Assembly: GCF_907177275.1 (NCBI RefSeq)
Contig: NZ_CAJSLV010000073.1
Span: forward strand, 1-64,000
Origin: Actinacidiphila cocklensis
GTDB lineage: Bacteria > Actinomycetota > Actinomycetes > Streptomycetales > Streptomycetaceae
DNA length: 64,000 nt
Direction: 5' to 3'
Shown: piece by piece, positions 51,436 through 59,781 of the stretch
Position numbering within the stretch: position 1 is the first letter of the stretch
How the letters are laid out: every line of letters begins with the position of its first letter
Position numbers and translations under genes: made by a program
The notes under the pieces: generated by a model
The model's database searches: none
Told to the model about the DNA's origin: nothing
What the model saw: the letters and a program-made list of their open reading frames with translations, nothing else

Positions 51436-53289
51436 GTGCCCGAGCTGAGGTCACGTACGGTCACCCACGGCCGCAACATGGCAGGCGCGCGTGCGCTGAT
51501 GCGCGCGTCCGGCGTGGACAACGCCGACATCGGCAAGCCGATCGTCGCGGTCGCCAACAGCTTCACCGAGTTCGTACCCGGGCACACCCACCTCCAGCCG
51601 GTCGGCCGGATCGTCTCCGAGGCGATCAAGGCGGCGGGCGCGGTGCCGCGCGAGTTCAACACCATCGCGGTGGACGACGGCATCGCCATGGGCCACGGCG
51701 GCATGCTCTACTCCCTGCCGTCCCGCGACCTGATCGCGGACTCGGTCGAGTACATGGTGGAGGCGCACTGCGCCGACGCGCTGATCTGCATCTCCAACTG
51801 CGACAAGATCACCCCGGGCATGCTGATGGCCGCGCTGCGGCTGAACATCCCCACGGTCTTCGTCTCCGGCGGCCCCATGGAGGCCGGCCGCGCGACCCTG
51901 GTCGACGGCACGGTCCGCAAGCTCGACCTGATCAACGCCATCGCCGACGCCGTCAACGAGAACGTCTCGGACGCGGACATCCTCCGTATCGAGGAGAACG
52001 CCTGTCCGACCTGCGGGTCCTGTTCCGGGATGTTCACCGCGAACTCGATGAACTGCCTGACCGAGGCGATGGGCCTGGCCCTGCCCGGCAACGGCTCGGT
52101 GCTGGCCACGCACACCGCACGCAAGGCCCTCTACGAGGACGCCGGGCGTACGGTCGTCGAGCTGACCCGCCGCTACTACGAGCAGGACGACGCGAGCGTG
52201 CTGCCGCGCAACATCGCGACCCGGGCGGCGTTCGAGAACGCCATGGCCCTGGACATCGCGATGGGCGGCTCCACCAACACGATCCTGCACCTGCTGGCGG
52301 CCGCCCAGGAGGCCGAGCTGGACTACGGCCTGACCGACATCGACGCCGTCTCGCGCCGGGTGCCGTGCCTGGCCAAGGTCGCGCCGAACGTCGCGCCCGG
52401 CGGCACGTACTACATGGAGGACGTGCACCGGGCCGGCGGCATCCCGGCGATCCTCGGCGAGCTGTACCGCGGCGGGCTGCTGAACGAGGACGTGCACACC
52501 GTCCACTCGCGGTCCATCAAGGAGTGGCTGGAGACCTGGGACGTGCGCGGCGGCTCCCCGTCCGAGACGGCCGTCGAGCTGTGGCACGCGGCCCCCGGCT
52601 GCGTCCGCTCGGCGCAGGCCTTCTCGCAGTCCGAGCGGTGGGACACGCTGGACACCGACGCGGCGGGCGGCTGCATCCGCGACGTCGAGCACGCGTACTC
52701 CAAGGACGGCGGCCTGGCGGTGCTGCGCGGCAACCTCGCCGTGGACGGCGCGGTCGTGAAGACCGCGGGCGTCGACGAGTCCATCTGGACCTTCGAGGGT
52801 CCCGCGGTGGTGTGCGAGTCGCAGGACGAGGCCGTCGAGAAGATCCTCCGCAAGGAGATCGCCCCCGGCGACGTCATCGTGATCCGCTACGAGGGTCCGC
52901 GCGGCGGCCCCGGCATGCAGGAGATGCTCTACCCGACCTCGTACCTGAAGGGCCGGGGCCTGGGGAAGTCCTGCGCGCTGATCACCGACGGCCGCTTCTC
53001 CGGCGGCACTTCGGGCCTGTCCATCGGCCACGCCTCGCCCGAGGCGGCCTCGGGCGGCACCATCGCCCTGGTCGAGGACGGCGACCGCATCCGGATCGAC
53101 ATCCCCGGGCGGTCCATGGAACTGCTGGTCTCCGACGAGGAGTTGGCGGCCCGCCGGGAGGCGCTCGGCGGTGTCTACGCCCCGCGCGGCCGCGAGCGCA
53201 AGGTCTCGACGGCGCTGCGGGCGTACGCCGCGATGGCGACCAGTGCGGACCGCGGTGCGGTGCGCGACATCTCCAAGCTCGAAGGCTGA
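51436..53289 (+). CDS. ilvD: Dihydroxy-acid dehydratase
   Basis: A 617-residue enzyme of branched-chain amino acid and pantothenate precursor synthesis; it makes 2-ketoacids from dihydroxy acids. Iron-sulfur ligands and active-site residues are in ISNCDKITPGMLMA and ENACPTCGSCSGMFTANSMN; the C-terminal domain has the conserved ALITDGRFSGGTSGLSIGH. The GTG at 51436 is chosen because AAGGGAG lies eight bases upstream and the sequence then starts PELRSRTVTHGRNMAGAR, as in other IlvD proteins. The GTG at 51427 touches that site. A perfect terminator follows. Confidence 0.97.
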   Translation: MPELRSRTVTHGRNMAGARALMRASGVDNADIGKPIVAVANSFTEFVPGHTHLQPVGRIVSEAIKAAGAVPREFNTIAVDDGIAMGHGGMLYSLPSRDLIADSVEYMVEAHCADALICISNCDKITPGMLMAALRLNIPTVFVSGGPMEAGRATLVDGTVRKLDLINAIADAVNENVSDADILRIEENACPTCGSCSGMFTANSMNCLTEAMGLALPGNGSVLATHTARKALYEDAGRTVVELTRRYYEQDDASVLPRNIATRAAFENAMALDIAMGGSTNTILHLLAAAQEAELDYGLTDIDAVSRRVPCLAKVAPNVAPGGTYYMEDVHRAGGIPAILGELYRGGLLNEDVHTVHSRSIKEWLETWDVRGGSPSETAVELWHAAPGCVRSAQAFSQSERWDTLDTDAAGGCIRDVEHAYSKDGGLAVLRGNLAVDGAVVKTAGVDESIWTFEGPAVVCESQDEAVEKILRKEIAPGDVIVIRYEGPRGGPGMQEMLYPTSYLKGRGLGKSCALITDGRFSGGTSGLSIGHASPEAASGGTIALVEDGDRIRIDIPGRSMELLVSDEELAARREALGGVYAPRGRERKVSTALRAYAAMATSADRGAVRDISKLEG

Positions 53290-53307
53290 GCGGCCGGTTG
53301 CGGCATC

Positions 53308-53340
53308 GAGCCGCCCCGGGGGGTCTCCCCGGGGCGGCTC
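53308..53340 (+). terminator. ilvD terminator
   Basis: GAGCCGCCCCGGGG and CCCCGGGGCGGCTC form a perfect 14-bp stem with a 5-base loop followed by TTT, 19 bases after the ilvD stop. Confidence 0.92.
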
Positions 53341-53380
53341 TTTCCTGTGGGGGGCTCTGTGTGTGGCCCTGCGGGGGGCC

Positions 53381-54286
53381 TCAGCCGAGGCCGAGGACGG
53401 CCGCGGTCCGGTCGGCGAGCTTGGACTCGCCGAGCGCGTTGGGGTGCACGGGGACGAAGTTGGTGCCGAACAGGATCGGCTCGATCCACCGGGTGCCGAT
53501 CGGCCGGCAGGCGTCGTGGCCCTCCGAGACACCCGAGACGTCGACGTAGGTGGCGCCGGTGTCGGCGGCAGCGCGCTGCACCGCCGCGTTCAGGTGGGTC
53601 TGCAGGTCCCGCAGGTAGGGCACGTCGCCCGAGGCGATCGGCAGCTTGGCGAAGCAGCCGGGGACCGCGGCGGCCGGCACGATCCAGGGGTAACCGAGGA
53701 TCGCCACCCGGGCGTTGGGCGCCTTGGCGCGTACGTCCGCGAGCGCCGACTTCAGCGCCTGGTAGGTGCCGGTGTCGACCTGGTCGGTGAAGGTGCTGCC
53801 GTACAGGCTCTTGCAGGGGTGCCCGAAGCCGAGGGTCGCCACGCCCGCGGAGCCGCAGGCGAGGATCGCGTCGATGAAGGTGCTGTTGTCGTTGCCGCCG
53901 ATCGTCATCGTGACCAGGCCCGTGCTGCTGCTCAGGGCGTCCGTCTGGGGTGCCACGCCCGGGTACTGGGACCCGGCGAAGTCCTTGGTCTGGGCGCCGC
54001 CGCAGGTGACGTCCTTGAGGGCGAGGCCGGCGCGGGCGGCGAGGACGTGCGGGTAGTTCGCGGTGGACCGCACGCACAGCAGCGAGGCGGCCGGGTCGAG
54101 CGGCAGGATGCCCGAGCCGGCGCTGTAGCTGTCGCCCATCGCCACGTAAGTCTGCGCCGCCTGGGGTGACGTCTGCGGTGACGTCTGGGCTGACGCCTGC
54201 GCGGCGGGGGCGCCCAGGCCGAGGACGGCCAGGGTGCCGGCGGCCAGGGCGGCGGTCACGCCCCGGGCGAGGATGCGCATCGACAT
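53381..54286 (-). CDS. Secreted SGNH/GDSL hydrolase
   Basis: A 301-residue secreted esterase or lipase. The signal peptide is MSMRILARGVTAALAAGTLA plus VLGLG, with cleavage likely after AQA or ASA, followed by a short QTSPQTSPQ repeat. The SGNH blocks are VAMGDSYSAGSG (serine), ACGSAG and TIGGNDNS (glycine/asparagine), and VPVHPNALGESKLAD (histidine). Six cysteines suggest disulfides, as in Streptomyces lipases. The ATG at 54286 has AAGGAG upstream. It is divergent from the unknown membrane protein gene across a palindrome-containing gap. Confidence 0.92.
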   Translation of the reverse strand: MSMRILARGVTAALAAGTLAVLGLGAPAAQASAQTSPQTSPQAAQTYVAMGDSYSAGSGILPLDPAASLLCVRSTANYPHVLAARAGLALKDVTCGGAQTKDFAGSQYPGVAPQTDALSSSTGLVTMTIGGNDNSTFIDAILACGSAGVATLGFGHPCKSLYGSTFTDQVDTGTYQALKSALADVRAKAPNARVAILGYPWIVPAAAVPGCFAKLPIASGDVPYLRDLQTHLNAAVQRAAADTGATYVDVSGVSEGHDACRPIGTRWIEPILFGTNFVPVHPNALGESKLADRTAAVLGLG

Positions 54287-54376
54287 GCTGTCTCCTTTGA
54301 CGCTGCCATGACACACGGGGATTTGGTGCGGGTATCGGATGAGATCGGATGAAGTCGCTGCTGCTCCGCAGAAGTT

Positions 54377-54390
54377 ACTGACTGGTCAGT
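54377..54390. promoter_or_regulatory. ACTGAC-N2-GTCAGT palindrome
   Basis: ACTGACTGGTCAGT has perfect 6-bp arms, in the divergent gap between the secreted hydrolase and a membrane protein gene. The TGAC/GTCA style resembles TetR-family operators, but no regulator is adjacent. Confidence 0.45.
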
Positions 54391-54551
54391 CGGTGGTCAA
54401 TGCTCCGCGCACGTGTCGGACGCCCGCCGTTCACTTCTTCACCGTTTCGCCGCACGCAGGTCCCGTCCTCGCACCGGACGGCGTACGGCCCCGACCACCG
54501 GGTCCGCGCCCGCGCATCCTGGAATCCGGGCGTCAACGAGGGGGCGGGGCA

Positions 54552-55673
54552 GTGGAGTTCACGATCAGAGGGCGGCTGCGGCGACGGGCCGCCGGGCTGC
54601 TGTGCACCGCGGGGGCCGGTGTCGCCGGGCTCGCCGGGTGGACGGCGGTGCGCGGGATGCCGTCCGGCCTCGCAGGGCCGCTGTGCGTCCTCGGGATCGC
54701 GGCGCTGTGCGCCGTCCGCGGCGCGGCGGACCTGCGGCGGTCGCGCAGGCCCTTCCGGCTGCGCGTCGACGGTTTCGGACTGACCCTGCACGACGCCGAG
54801 TTGAGCTGGGAGCAGGTCGACGCGGTCGCGCTGGAGTACCGGGACTCCGGCGGGGACTCCGGTCCTGCCGAGCCGCGGCTCGTGCTCTGGACGGCGCCGG
54901 GTGTGAAGCTGCCGCGTGCGGCCGACCGCGGGTACGACGCGTGGTTTGCCGCGGCGCTCGGGGTGCTGCGGGAGGAGCGGGTCCGCTACACCCTGCTCGA
55001 CACCGCCGACCTCGACCAGCCGCTCTCCGCGCTGGGCGCCGCCCTCGCCGAACACGGCGGTGCGCACTTCGAGACGGCGCCGCGCTCGGTCCGCACACCG
55101 ACCCCGGTCAGCGTCGCAGGCCCCGAGCAGCGGTCGCCCGCGCACCCGGGCCAGGTCTTCACCGCGCCCGGGCGGCCGCTGCCGTGGGTGTGCCTCCTCG
55201 TCGTCGCCCTGGCCTGCACCGAGCCGCTGGCCGGTCTCCTCGCCGGGCAGCCCTGGCCCGCGCCGATCGGGCTGCTCGGCCCGGACTTCGCGGTGGCCGC
55301 GGCCGCGTGGTGGGCCGTGCTTCGGCTGTACGGCCGCTGGCGGCGCCCGCGCCGCCTGCGGGTCGGCCCCGAAGGCCTCGCCGTCCGGGTGTCCCCCGGC
55401 GGCCCGGAAGTCCGCTTCGGCTGGCCCCAGGTGGCCGCGCTCACGGTCGGCCCGCACCCCGCGACGCCCGACGCCCACACCTGGCTCACCGTCTGGCCCC
55501 TCCCGGGCACGTACGTGCCCCCGGAGGCGGCCCGCCATCTCGTCGACGGCCACCAGGCCTGCCCCCTCGCCCCTCTCGACCGCCTCCCCGGCGGCCCGGA
55601 CGCCCTCCTCCCGGCCATCCGCACCTTCGCCGGCGAACGCCTCTCCCTTCCGGGGCCGGCCACCTCCCACTGA
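54552..55673 (+). CDS. Membrane protein with two related halves, unknown function
   Basis: A 373-residue protein that I cannot name. The N-terminal half has two hydrophobic helices (about 16-30 and 38-55) and then LRVDGFGLTLHDAELSWEQV. The C-terminal half repeats the plan: helices near 215-265 (WVCLLVVALACTEPLAGLL, DFAVAAAAWWAVLRLYG), then LRVGPEGLAVRVSPGGPEVR. Each half thus ends in a PH-like beta segment, suggesting internal duplication. The GTG at 54552 follows GAGGGGGCGGGG. It may be a membrane-associated sensor or scaffold; that is inference. Confidence 0.75.
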   Translation: MEFTIRGRLRRRAAGLLCTAGAGVAGLAGWTAVRGMPSGLAGPLCVLGIAALCAVRGAADLRRSRRPFRLRVDGFGLTLHDAELSWEQVDAVALEYRDSGGDSGPAEPRLVLWTAPGVKLPRAADRGYDAWFAAALGVLREERVRYTLLDTADLDQPLSALGAALAEHGGAHFETAPRSVRTPTPVSVAGPEQRSPAHPGQVFTAPGRPLPWVCLLVVALACTEPLAGLLAGQPWPAPIGLLGPDFAVAAAAWWAVLRLYGRWRRPRRLRVGPEGLAVRVSPGGPEVRFGWPQVAALTVGPHPATPDAHTWLTVWPLPGTYVPPEAARHLVDGHQACPLAPLDRLPGGPDALLPAIRTFAGERLSLPGPATSH

Positions 55674-55772
55674 CCCCGTGGCCCGCAGCCAGGGGCAACC
55701 CATGATGGAGCGTCACCTTTTCGAGGGGCGCGCGGGCGTGCCGCCCGCACTCGTGCCCGCGCGGGCGCTGGA

Positions 55773-56180
55773 GTGGGTGTCACGAGAACGTCGTTCTGGC
55801 CGTCGCGGCAGTGGCCCTGCTCGCGGCGGCGCCTCCGACGGCGCCTCCGACGGCCCCGATCCCGGCCCCGATCCCGGCCCCGGGCCGCCCCGGGTGACGG
55901 CCTGGTCCTGACGGCCGCCGCCCGCAGGGCGACCCTGTCCTGCGACCAGGTGCCGCGCGGCACCCACCCCCTCGCGCTTCCGGCCTGTACCGCCCTCTCC
56001 GCCGCCGGCGGCGACTTCGACGCCCTGCCCGGCCAACCCGGCGTCTGCCGCGACCCGTACGCCGCGATCACCGTCACCGCCCGGGGCGAGTTCCGCGGCC
56101 ACCCCGTCGACTGGCGGAAGAAGTTCGTCAACCGCTGCATCCTCCGTGCCGCCACCGGCGCGGTCTTCGCCTTCGCATGA
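55773..56180 (+). pseudogene. Subtilisin-inhibitor (SSI)-like gene with out-of-frame signal peptide
   Basis: From about 55905 to 56180 the frame encodes a nearly complete SSI-type protease inhibitor domain: LVLTAAARRATLSCDQVPRG, then THPLALPACTALSAAGGDFD, VCRDPYAAITVTARGEF and FVNRCILRA, with all four disulfide cysteines and the GAVFAF ending. The signal peptide it needs is readable only in another frame just upstream (about 55784-55897, VVLAVAAVALLAAAPPTAPP), which ends at a stop before the domain and has no start codon. The same frame as the domain gives an arginine-rich N-terminus from GTG 55773. The reactive loop is two residues shorter than in classic SSI. A broken secreted inhibitor or two compensating sequence errors would explain it. 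Confidence 0.65.
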
Positions 56181-56294
56181 GGAGGCCGTACGCGTAGCCG
56201 TCGCCGGGCGTGCTTGGGGCGTGCTTGGGGCGGGCCGGGGAAAGCGGACCGGCAGGCCCCGAGATCCGGGGTGGAGAAAGGGAGGTGGGCAGGC

Positions 56295-56555
56295 ATGTCA
56301 TTCCTGTGGGCGATAATCGCCGGCCTGATCATCGGAGTGCTGGCCAGAATCGTGCTGCCCGGGAGGCAGCCCATTCCGCTGTGGCTGACGATCCTGCTGG
56401 GCGCGATCGGCGGGCTGCTGGGCAACGGCATGGCCTCGGCGTTCGGGGTCGCGGACACCAACGGGGTCGACTGGATCCGGCACGCCCTGCAGATCGGCGT
56501 GGCAGCGGTGCTGATCGCGCTGGTCACCCCGGCGTGGAGCAGGCGCCGCAGCTGA
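56295..56555 (+). CDS. GlsB/YeaQ/YmgE-family stress-associated membrane protein
   Basis: An 86-residue integral membrane protein with three predicted helices: MSFLWAIIAGLIIGVLARIV, WLTILLGAIGGLLGNGMA and ALQIGVAAVLIALVTP. The glycine-rich pattern is that of the transglycosylase-associated/GlsB family, induced under stress in many bacteria. The molecular function is not known. The ATG follows GGAGGTGGGCAGGC. Confidence 0.87.
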   Translation: MSFLWAIIAGLIIGVLARIVLPGRQPIPLWLTILLGAIGGLLGNGMASAFGVADTNGVDWIRHALQIGVAAVLIALVTPAWSRRRS

Positions 56556-56620
56556 GCGGGACGCCGCCCGGAACGCGGACGCCGCCCGGAACCCTGCGTC
56601 CCGCACGGGGCGCAGGGACG

Positions 56621-56626
56621 TAGGGT
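56621..56626 (+). promoter_or_regulatory. -10 hexamer TAGGGT, leaderless phosphatase-GNAT mRNA
   Basis: TAGGGT ends seven bases before the ATG at 56634. Confidence 0.45.
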
Positions 56627-56633
56627 GCGTTCC

Positions 56634-57881
56634 ATGAGCAGGCATATAACTTTCCAGCGGCTGCACAATTTCCGCGACCTCGGCGGCTATCCGACCGCCG
56701 ACGGCCAGGTCGTCCGGTGGGGTCGGCTCTACCGCTCCGACTCGCTGGGCAAGCTCGCCGGCGCCGACTGGGACCGCTTCCTCGGCCTCGGCGTCAGCGC
56801 GGTCATCGACCTGCGCTACCCCTGGGAGATCGACGCCAAGGGCCGGGTGCCCGAGCACCCGGCGCTCGCGTACCACAACCTCAGCATCGAGCACCGCCCG
56901 TACGACCAGCCCTCGCTCGGCCCGGAGGTGGAGACCGGCCCGTTCCTGGCCGAGCGCTTCATGGAGGTCGCCGAGGACGGCGTCAAGGAACTGCGCGCGG
57001 CCCTGGACGTCATCGCCGCACCGGACGCCGGCCCCGTCGTCTTCCACTGCGCCTCGGGCAAGGACCGCACCGGCCAACTCGCCGCCCTGGTCCTGGCGTT
57101 GCTGGGCGTACCGGACGACGTCATCGTCGAGGACTTCACCCTCACGGAGCTGGCCACGGAGCGGCTGCTCGCCGACTGGAGCGCCGAGCACGGCGGCGCC
57201 TCCCCGCGCTGGCCGGGGTACGGCCGCGCGCCCGCCGAGGTGATGCGGCTCTTCCTCGCCGCGATGACGCAGACCTACGGCTCCCTGCAGGCCTACGCGG
57301 CCGAGCAGCTGGGCGTCGACGCCGAGCAGGTCGCCGCCCTGCGCCGCAACCTGCTGGAACCCGCGCTCGCCTTCCGCCGCGCGGACGAGGCCGACCTGCC
57401 GGTGCTGGTCGGGCTGCGCGACGCGGCCGCCCGCTGGCAGCTCGCCCGCGGAATCGACCAGTGGCACCCGGGCGAACTGGGCGAGGACCACTTCCGCGCC
57501 CGGCTCGCCGACGGCGAGGTCTGGATCGCCACACTCGGCCCCGGCGGCCCGGTCGCCGGCGCCTGGGAGCTGTGGTGGCAGGACCCGGCGGCCTGGGGCA
57601 CGAGGGAAGGCGCCGCCGGCTACGTCCACCGCCTGATGACCGCCCGCGACACCGCCCCGCCCGGCACCGGCCGCCGCCTGCTCGCGCAGGCCGAACGCCG
57701 CATCGCCGAGGCGGGCCTGCCCCTGTGCCGCCTCGACTGCCTCGCCGACAACGCGGCCCTGCGCGCGTACTACCAGGCAGCCGGCTACGAGGTCGTCGGC
57801 GAACAGTCCGCGAAATCCGGTGCCAGAAAGGCGACTTACGCCGTCACGCTGCTGGAGAAGCGCCTCACCCCGCAGCTGTGA
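56634..57881 (+). CDS. Tyrosine-protein phosphatase-GNAT acetyltransferase fusion
   Basis: A 415-residue two-domain protein. Residues about 1-245 form a PtpB-like tyrosine/phosphoinositide phosphatase (NFRDLGGYPTADG at the start), with catalytic C139 and R145 in the P-loop HCASGKDRTG. Residues about 250-410 are a GNAT acetyltransferase (FRRADEADLPVLVGLRDAA, PGTGRRLLAQAERRIAEAG, DCLADNAALRAYYQAAGYEV). Both parts look complete, so one protein may remove phosphate and add acetyl groups. The start has a leaderless-type promoter. I know of no assigned role for this pairing. Confidence 0.88.
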   Translation: MSRHITFQRLHNFRDLGGYPTADGQVVRWGRLYRSDSLGKLAGADWDRFLGLGVSAVIDLRYPWEIDAKGRVPEHPALAYHNLSIEHRPYDQPSLGPEVETGPFLAERFMEVAEDGVKELRAALDVIAAPDAGPVVFHCASGKDRTGQLAALVLALLGVPDDVIVEDFTLTELATERLLADWSAEHGGASPRWPGYGRAPAEVMRLFLAAMTQTYGSLQAYAAEQLGVDAEQVAALRRNLLEPALAFRRADEADLPVLVGLRDAAARWQLARGIDQWHPGELGEDHFRARLADGEVWIATLGPGGPVAGAWELWWQDPAAWGTREGAAGYVHRLMTARDTAPPGTGRRLLAQAERRIAEAGLPLCRLDCLADNAALRAYYQAAGYEVVGEQSAKSGARKATYAVTLLEKRLTPQL

Positions 57882-57890
57882 CCGGCCTTT

Positions 57891-58511
57891 TCAGAGGTGG
57901 TCGATCCCGGTGAGGTCGATGTCGATCGCAAAGGGGACGGACAGCTTGAGCAGGTCCCGGTGGATGCCGGTGATTGCGTACTGCTTGCTTGTCAGGCCCA
58001 GTTCGTAGACATAGACCACGGGATGGTCCCTCTCGCCGCCCATCTCGACCCGCCAGTAGTGAGGAATACCAGCGGCGGCGTACTTGTGCGGCTTGGTGTC
58101 CCGGTCGCGGGATTCCGACTCGGGTGAGACCACCTCGACGGCAAGGGCGACGTCCGCAGCTTCGTAGCGCGTCTGGCGCTGGTCGGCGTCGGCTTCGGCA
58201 TCGACGACGATCAGGTCGGGTTCGGGAACGGTCTGCGAGCTGAGCACCACGGCCATCTCCCTCCGCACGCGCAGATGCTCGGGGATGGTGCTGCGCAGGC
58301 CATAAACCAGGAGATCGATGGCCAGGCTGTGGAATTTCCGCTGCGGACTCGCGAAGACAAGGCTCCCGTCGATCAGTTGCGTGTGCGGCGGGAGGTCGAG
58401 TTCGTAGAGGTGGTCGAGCGTGTAGCCGTCCAGTGGCGGAATCGGCCATGCGGAGCCGTCCGGCTGTCGGGGTTCCGACGACTCGGTGCCCTGCGTGGCC
58501 TCGGCGATCAT
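57891..58511 (-). CDS. Uma2-family PD-(D/E)XK nuclease-like protein
   Basis: A 206-residue protein of the Uma2 (DUF820) family, restriction-endonuclease-like proteins widespread in actinobacteria and cyanobacteria. Typical segments are YELDLPPHTQLIDGSLVFAS, PEPDLIVVDAEAD and VALAVEVVSPESESRDRDTK, the last carrying the acidic and lysine active-site positions. The ATG at 58511 has GGGAGGAACC. No restriction-modification genes are nearby, and the biological role of the family is unclear. It is convergent with the phosphatase-GNAT gene, 9 bp apart. Confidence 0.88.
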   Translation of the reverse strand: MIAEATQGTESSEPRQPDGSAWPIPPLDGYTLDHLYELDLPPHTQLIDGSLVFASPQRKFHSLAIDLLVYGLRSTIPEHLRVRREMAVVLSSQTVPEPDLIVVDAEADADQRQTRYEAADVALAVEVVSPESESRDRDTKPHKYAAAGIPHYWRVEMGGERDHPVVYVYELGLTSKQYAITGIHRDLLKLSVPFAIDIDLTGIDHL

Positions 58512-58832
58512 GGTTCCTCCCATGGGCGGGATTCTGGCCGTTCCCACAAGCCTATCCACGGCATATGCCAGCTTCACCACCCTTTCGGGTGACGTACTCC
58601 CGTGCGTCTGCATGTGCGCCCTCGCCTACGCGGCGACGAGGCCGTCGCGTAGGCCGTCACTGCCAGACGGGTGCTCTCCGTGGGGAGGGTGGACGTCCCT
58701 CAGGAGCGCGGGGAACTTCCGCGGCCGGGCGATCGGGGAAAGAAGGCGCCCGTTCCAGGGCGTGGCGGCCGCCGCCGGGGTGCGGGGGAGGAGTCGGGGC
58801 AAACCGTCGGAGGCGGGGGGCATACTTGCGGG
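58512..58832. other. Intergenic region with dispersed repeat copy
   Basis: About 320 bp between divergent genes. At 58701-58723 it carries CAGGAGCGCGGGGAACTTCC, a diverged copy of the dispersed core. No coding region was found. The right end holds the leaderless-type promoter of the next gene. Confidence 0.6.
58821..58826 (+). promoter_or_regulatory. -10 hexamer CATACT, leaderless membrane protein mRNA
   Basis: CATACT ends six bases before the GTG at 58833. The first base differs from TANNNT. Confidence 0.35.
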
Positions 58833-59312
58833 GTGAGTGAGATGACGAAGACCCGGCCGCAGGCCGGACCCGTGCCGGAGGAGATCCGGTGGTTCGGCAC
58901 CACCTGGGTGGACCACGACGGCGGGTACGCCTGGCGCAGGGCCGCCGCGGCGGCCGGCTCCCTGCTGGCCGCGGCAGCCGGCGCTTTCGTGCTGCGGCTC
59001 GGCTTCCAGGGCCTCGCCGACGCCAAGATCGGCAGCTTCGTCACCGCCATCGCCTTCGTCGGCTTCGCCGTGTGCAGCGTCCTGGCCTTCCAGCGCACGT
59101 GGAAGGGCTTCTCCACCCGCCGCCCGGCCGGCGGCGGCGCCGCGGGGGACAACCAGAGCCTCTACGCCATCGGCTTCATCGGCGCCCTGCTCGCGTACTT
59201 CGTGCGCTCCCTCAGCGAAGCCCCCGGCGAGGCACTGCACCGCAGCGAGTACGAAGCGGCCCTCGCCCGCCAGGCGACAGCCCGCCCCAAGGGCAAGAAG
59301 CGCAAGCGCTGA
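58833..59312 (+). CDS. Membrane protein with three helices, unknown function
   Basis: A 159-residue protein. A hydrophilic N-terminus (EEIRWFGTTWVDHDGGYAWR) precedes three predicted helices: AAAAAGSLLAAAAGAFVLRL (about 37-57), FVTAIAFVGFAVCSVLAF (70-88) and LYAIGFIGALLAYFVRSL (110-127). It ends in a strongly basic tail (RPKGKKRKR). I recognise no family. The GTG has no Shine-Dalgarno site; a likely -10 hexamer lies six bases upstream. Confidence 0.8.
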   Translation: MSEMTKTRPQAGPVPEEIRWFGTTWVDHDGGYAWRRAAAAAGSLLAAAAGAFVLRLGFQGLADAKIGSFVTAIAFVGFAVCSVLAFQRTWKGFSTRRPAGGGAAGDNQSLYAIGFIGALLAYFVRSLSEAPGEALHRSEYEAALARQATARPKGKKRKR

Positions 59313-59348
59313 CACCCGCCGGCGCCGGAACCGGCGCCCGAACCGGCG

Positions 59349-59768
59349 TCAGAAGGTGACGGCCACCGCGACCTGCGTCGGCCGCGCGCTCCTGCCCACC
59401 ACCTTGCGCGCCACATCCGTCAGCCTGACCATCAGGTACTTGCGGGCCAGCAGCCGCCGCGCGGCGACCTTCCCGGCGTCGTCCAGCACGCGCGCGGTCC
59501 CCTCGTACGCGGCCGCGCCCGGGGCGATCTGACCGCGGACGTTGCACACCGCGACCTGGACGCGCGGGTCGTTCCCGATCCGCTTGACCTTCCCGGTGCC
59601 GGCCCCGGTCCAGAAGACCAGCTCGCGCTCGGAGAGGGCGTACCAGACCGGCGTGGGCACACCCGTGCCGTTGCGCCGGTAGGTGGTGACGCTCACGTAC
59701 TTCCCGCGCCGCAGAGCGTGCAGGGCGTCTGCCGGGTCCGGTGCGTCCGAGCCTGTGGTCGAGGTCAC
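59349..59768 (-). CDS. PPOX-class F420/FMN-dependent oxidoreductase
   Basis: A 139-residue split-barrel protein of the PPOX class, short actinobacterial type often using coenzyme F420. It has LRRGKYVSVTTYRRNGTGVP, TPVWYALSERELVFWTGAGT, KVKRIGNDPRVQVAVCNVRG and YEGTARVLDD in the usual order. The substrate is unknown. The GTG at 59768 has TAGCAT seven bases upstream and no Shine-Dalgarno site. The adjacent SDR gene ends 11 bp upstream of it, with its own start 936 bp farther on the same strand. Confidence 0.88.
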   Translation of the reverse strand: MTSTTGSDAPDPADALHALRRGKYVSVTTYRRNGTGVPTPVWYALSERELVFWTGAGTGKVKRIGNDPRVQVAVCNVRGQIAPGAAAYEGTARVLDDAGKVAARRLLARKYLMVRLTDVARKVVGRSARPTQVAVAVTF

Positions 59769-59775
59769 CCGACCG

Positions 59776-59781
59776 ATGCTA
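59776..59781 (-). promoter_or_regulatory. -10 hexamer TAGCAT, leaderless PPOX mRNA
   Basis: TAGCAT on the minus strand ends seven bases before the GTG at 59768 and overlaps the stop of the upstream SDR gene. Confidence 0.45.

Noticed and set aside
55702..55911. ATG frame at 55702 as the start of the SSI-like protein
   Set aside because: This frame gives MMERHLFEGRAGVPPAL and then an Arg/Gly/Asp-rich tail that stops before the inhibitor domain. It carries neither the hydrophobic segment nor the SSI domain.
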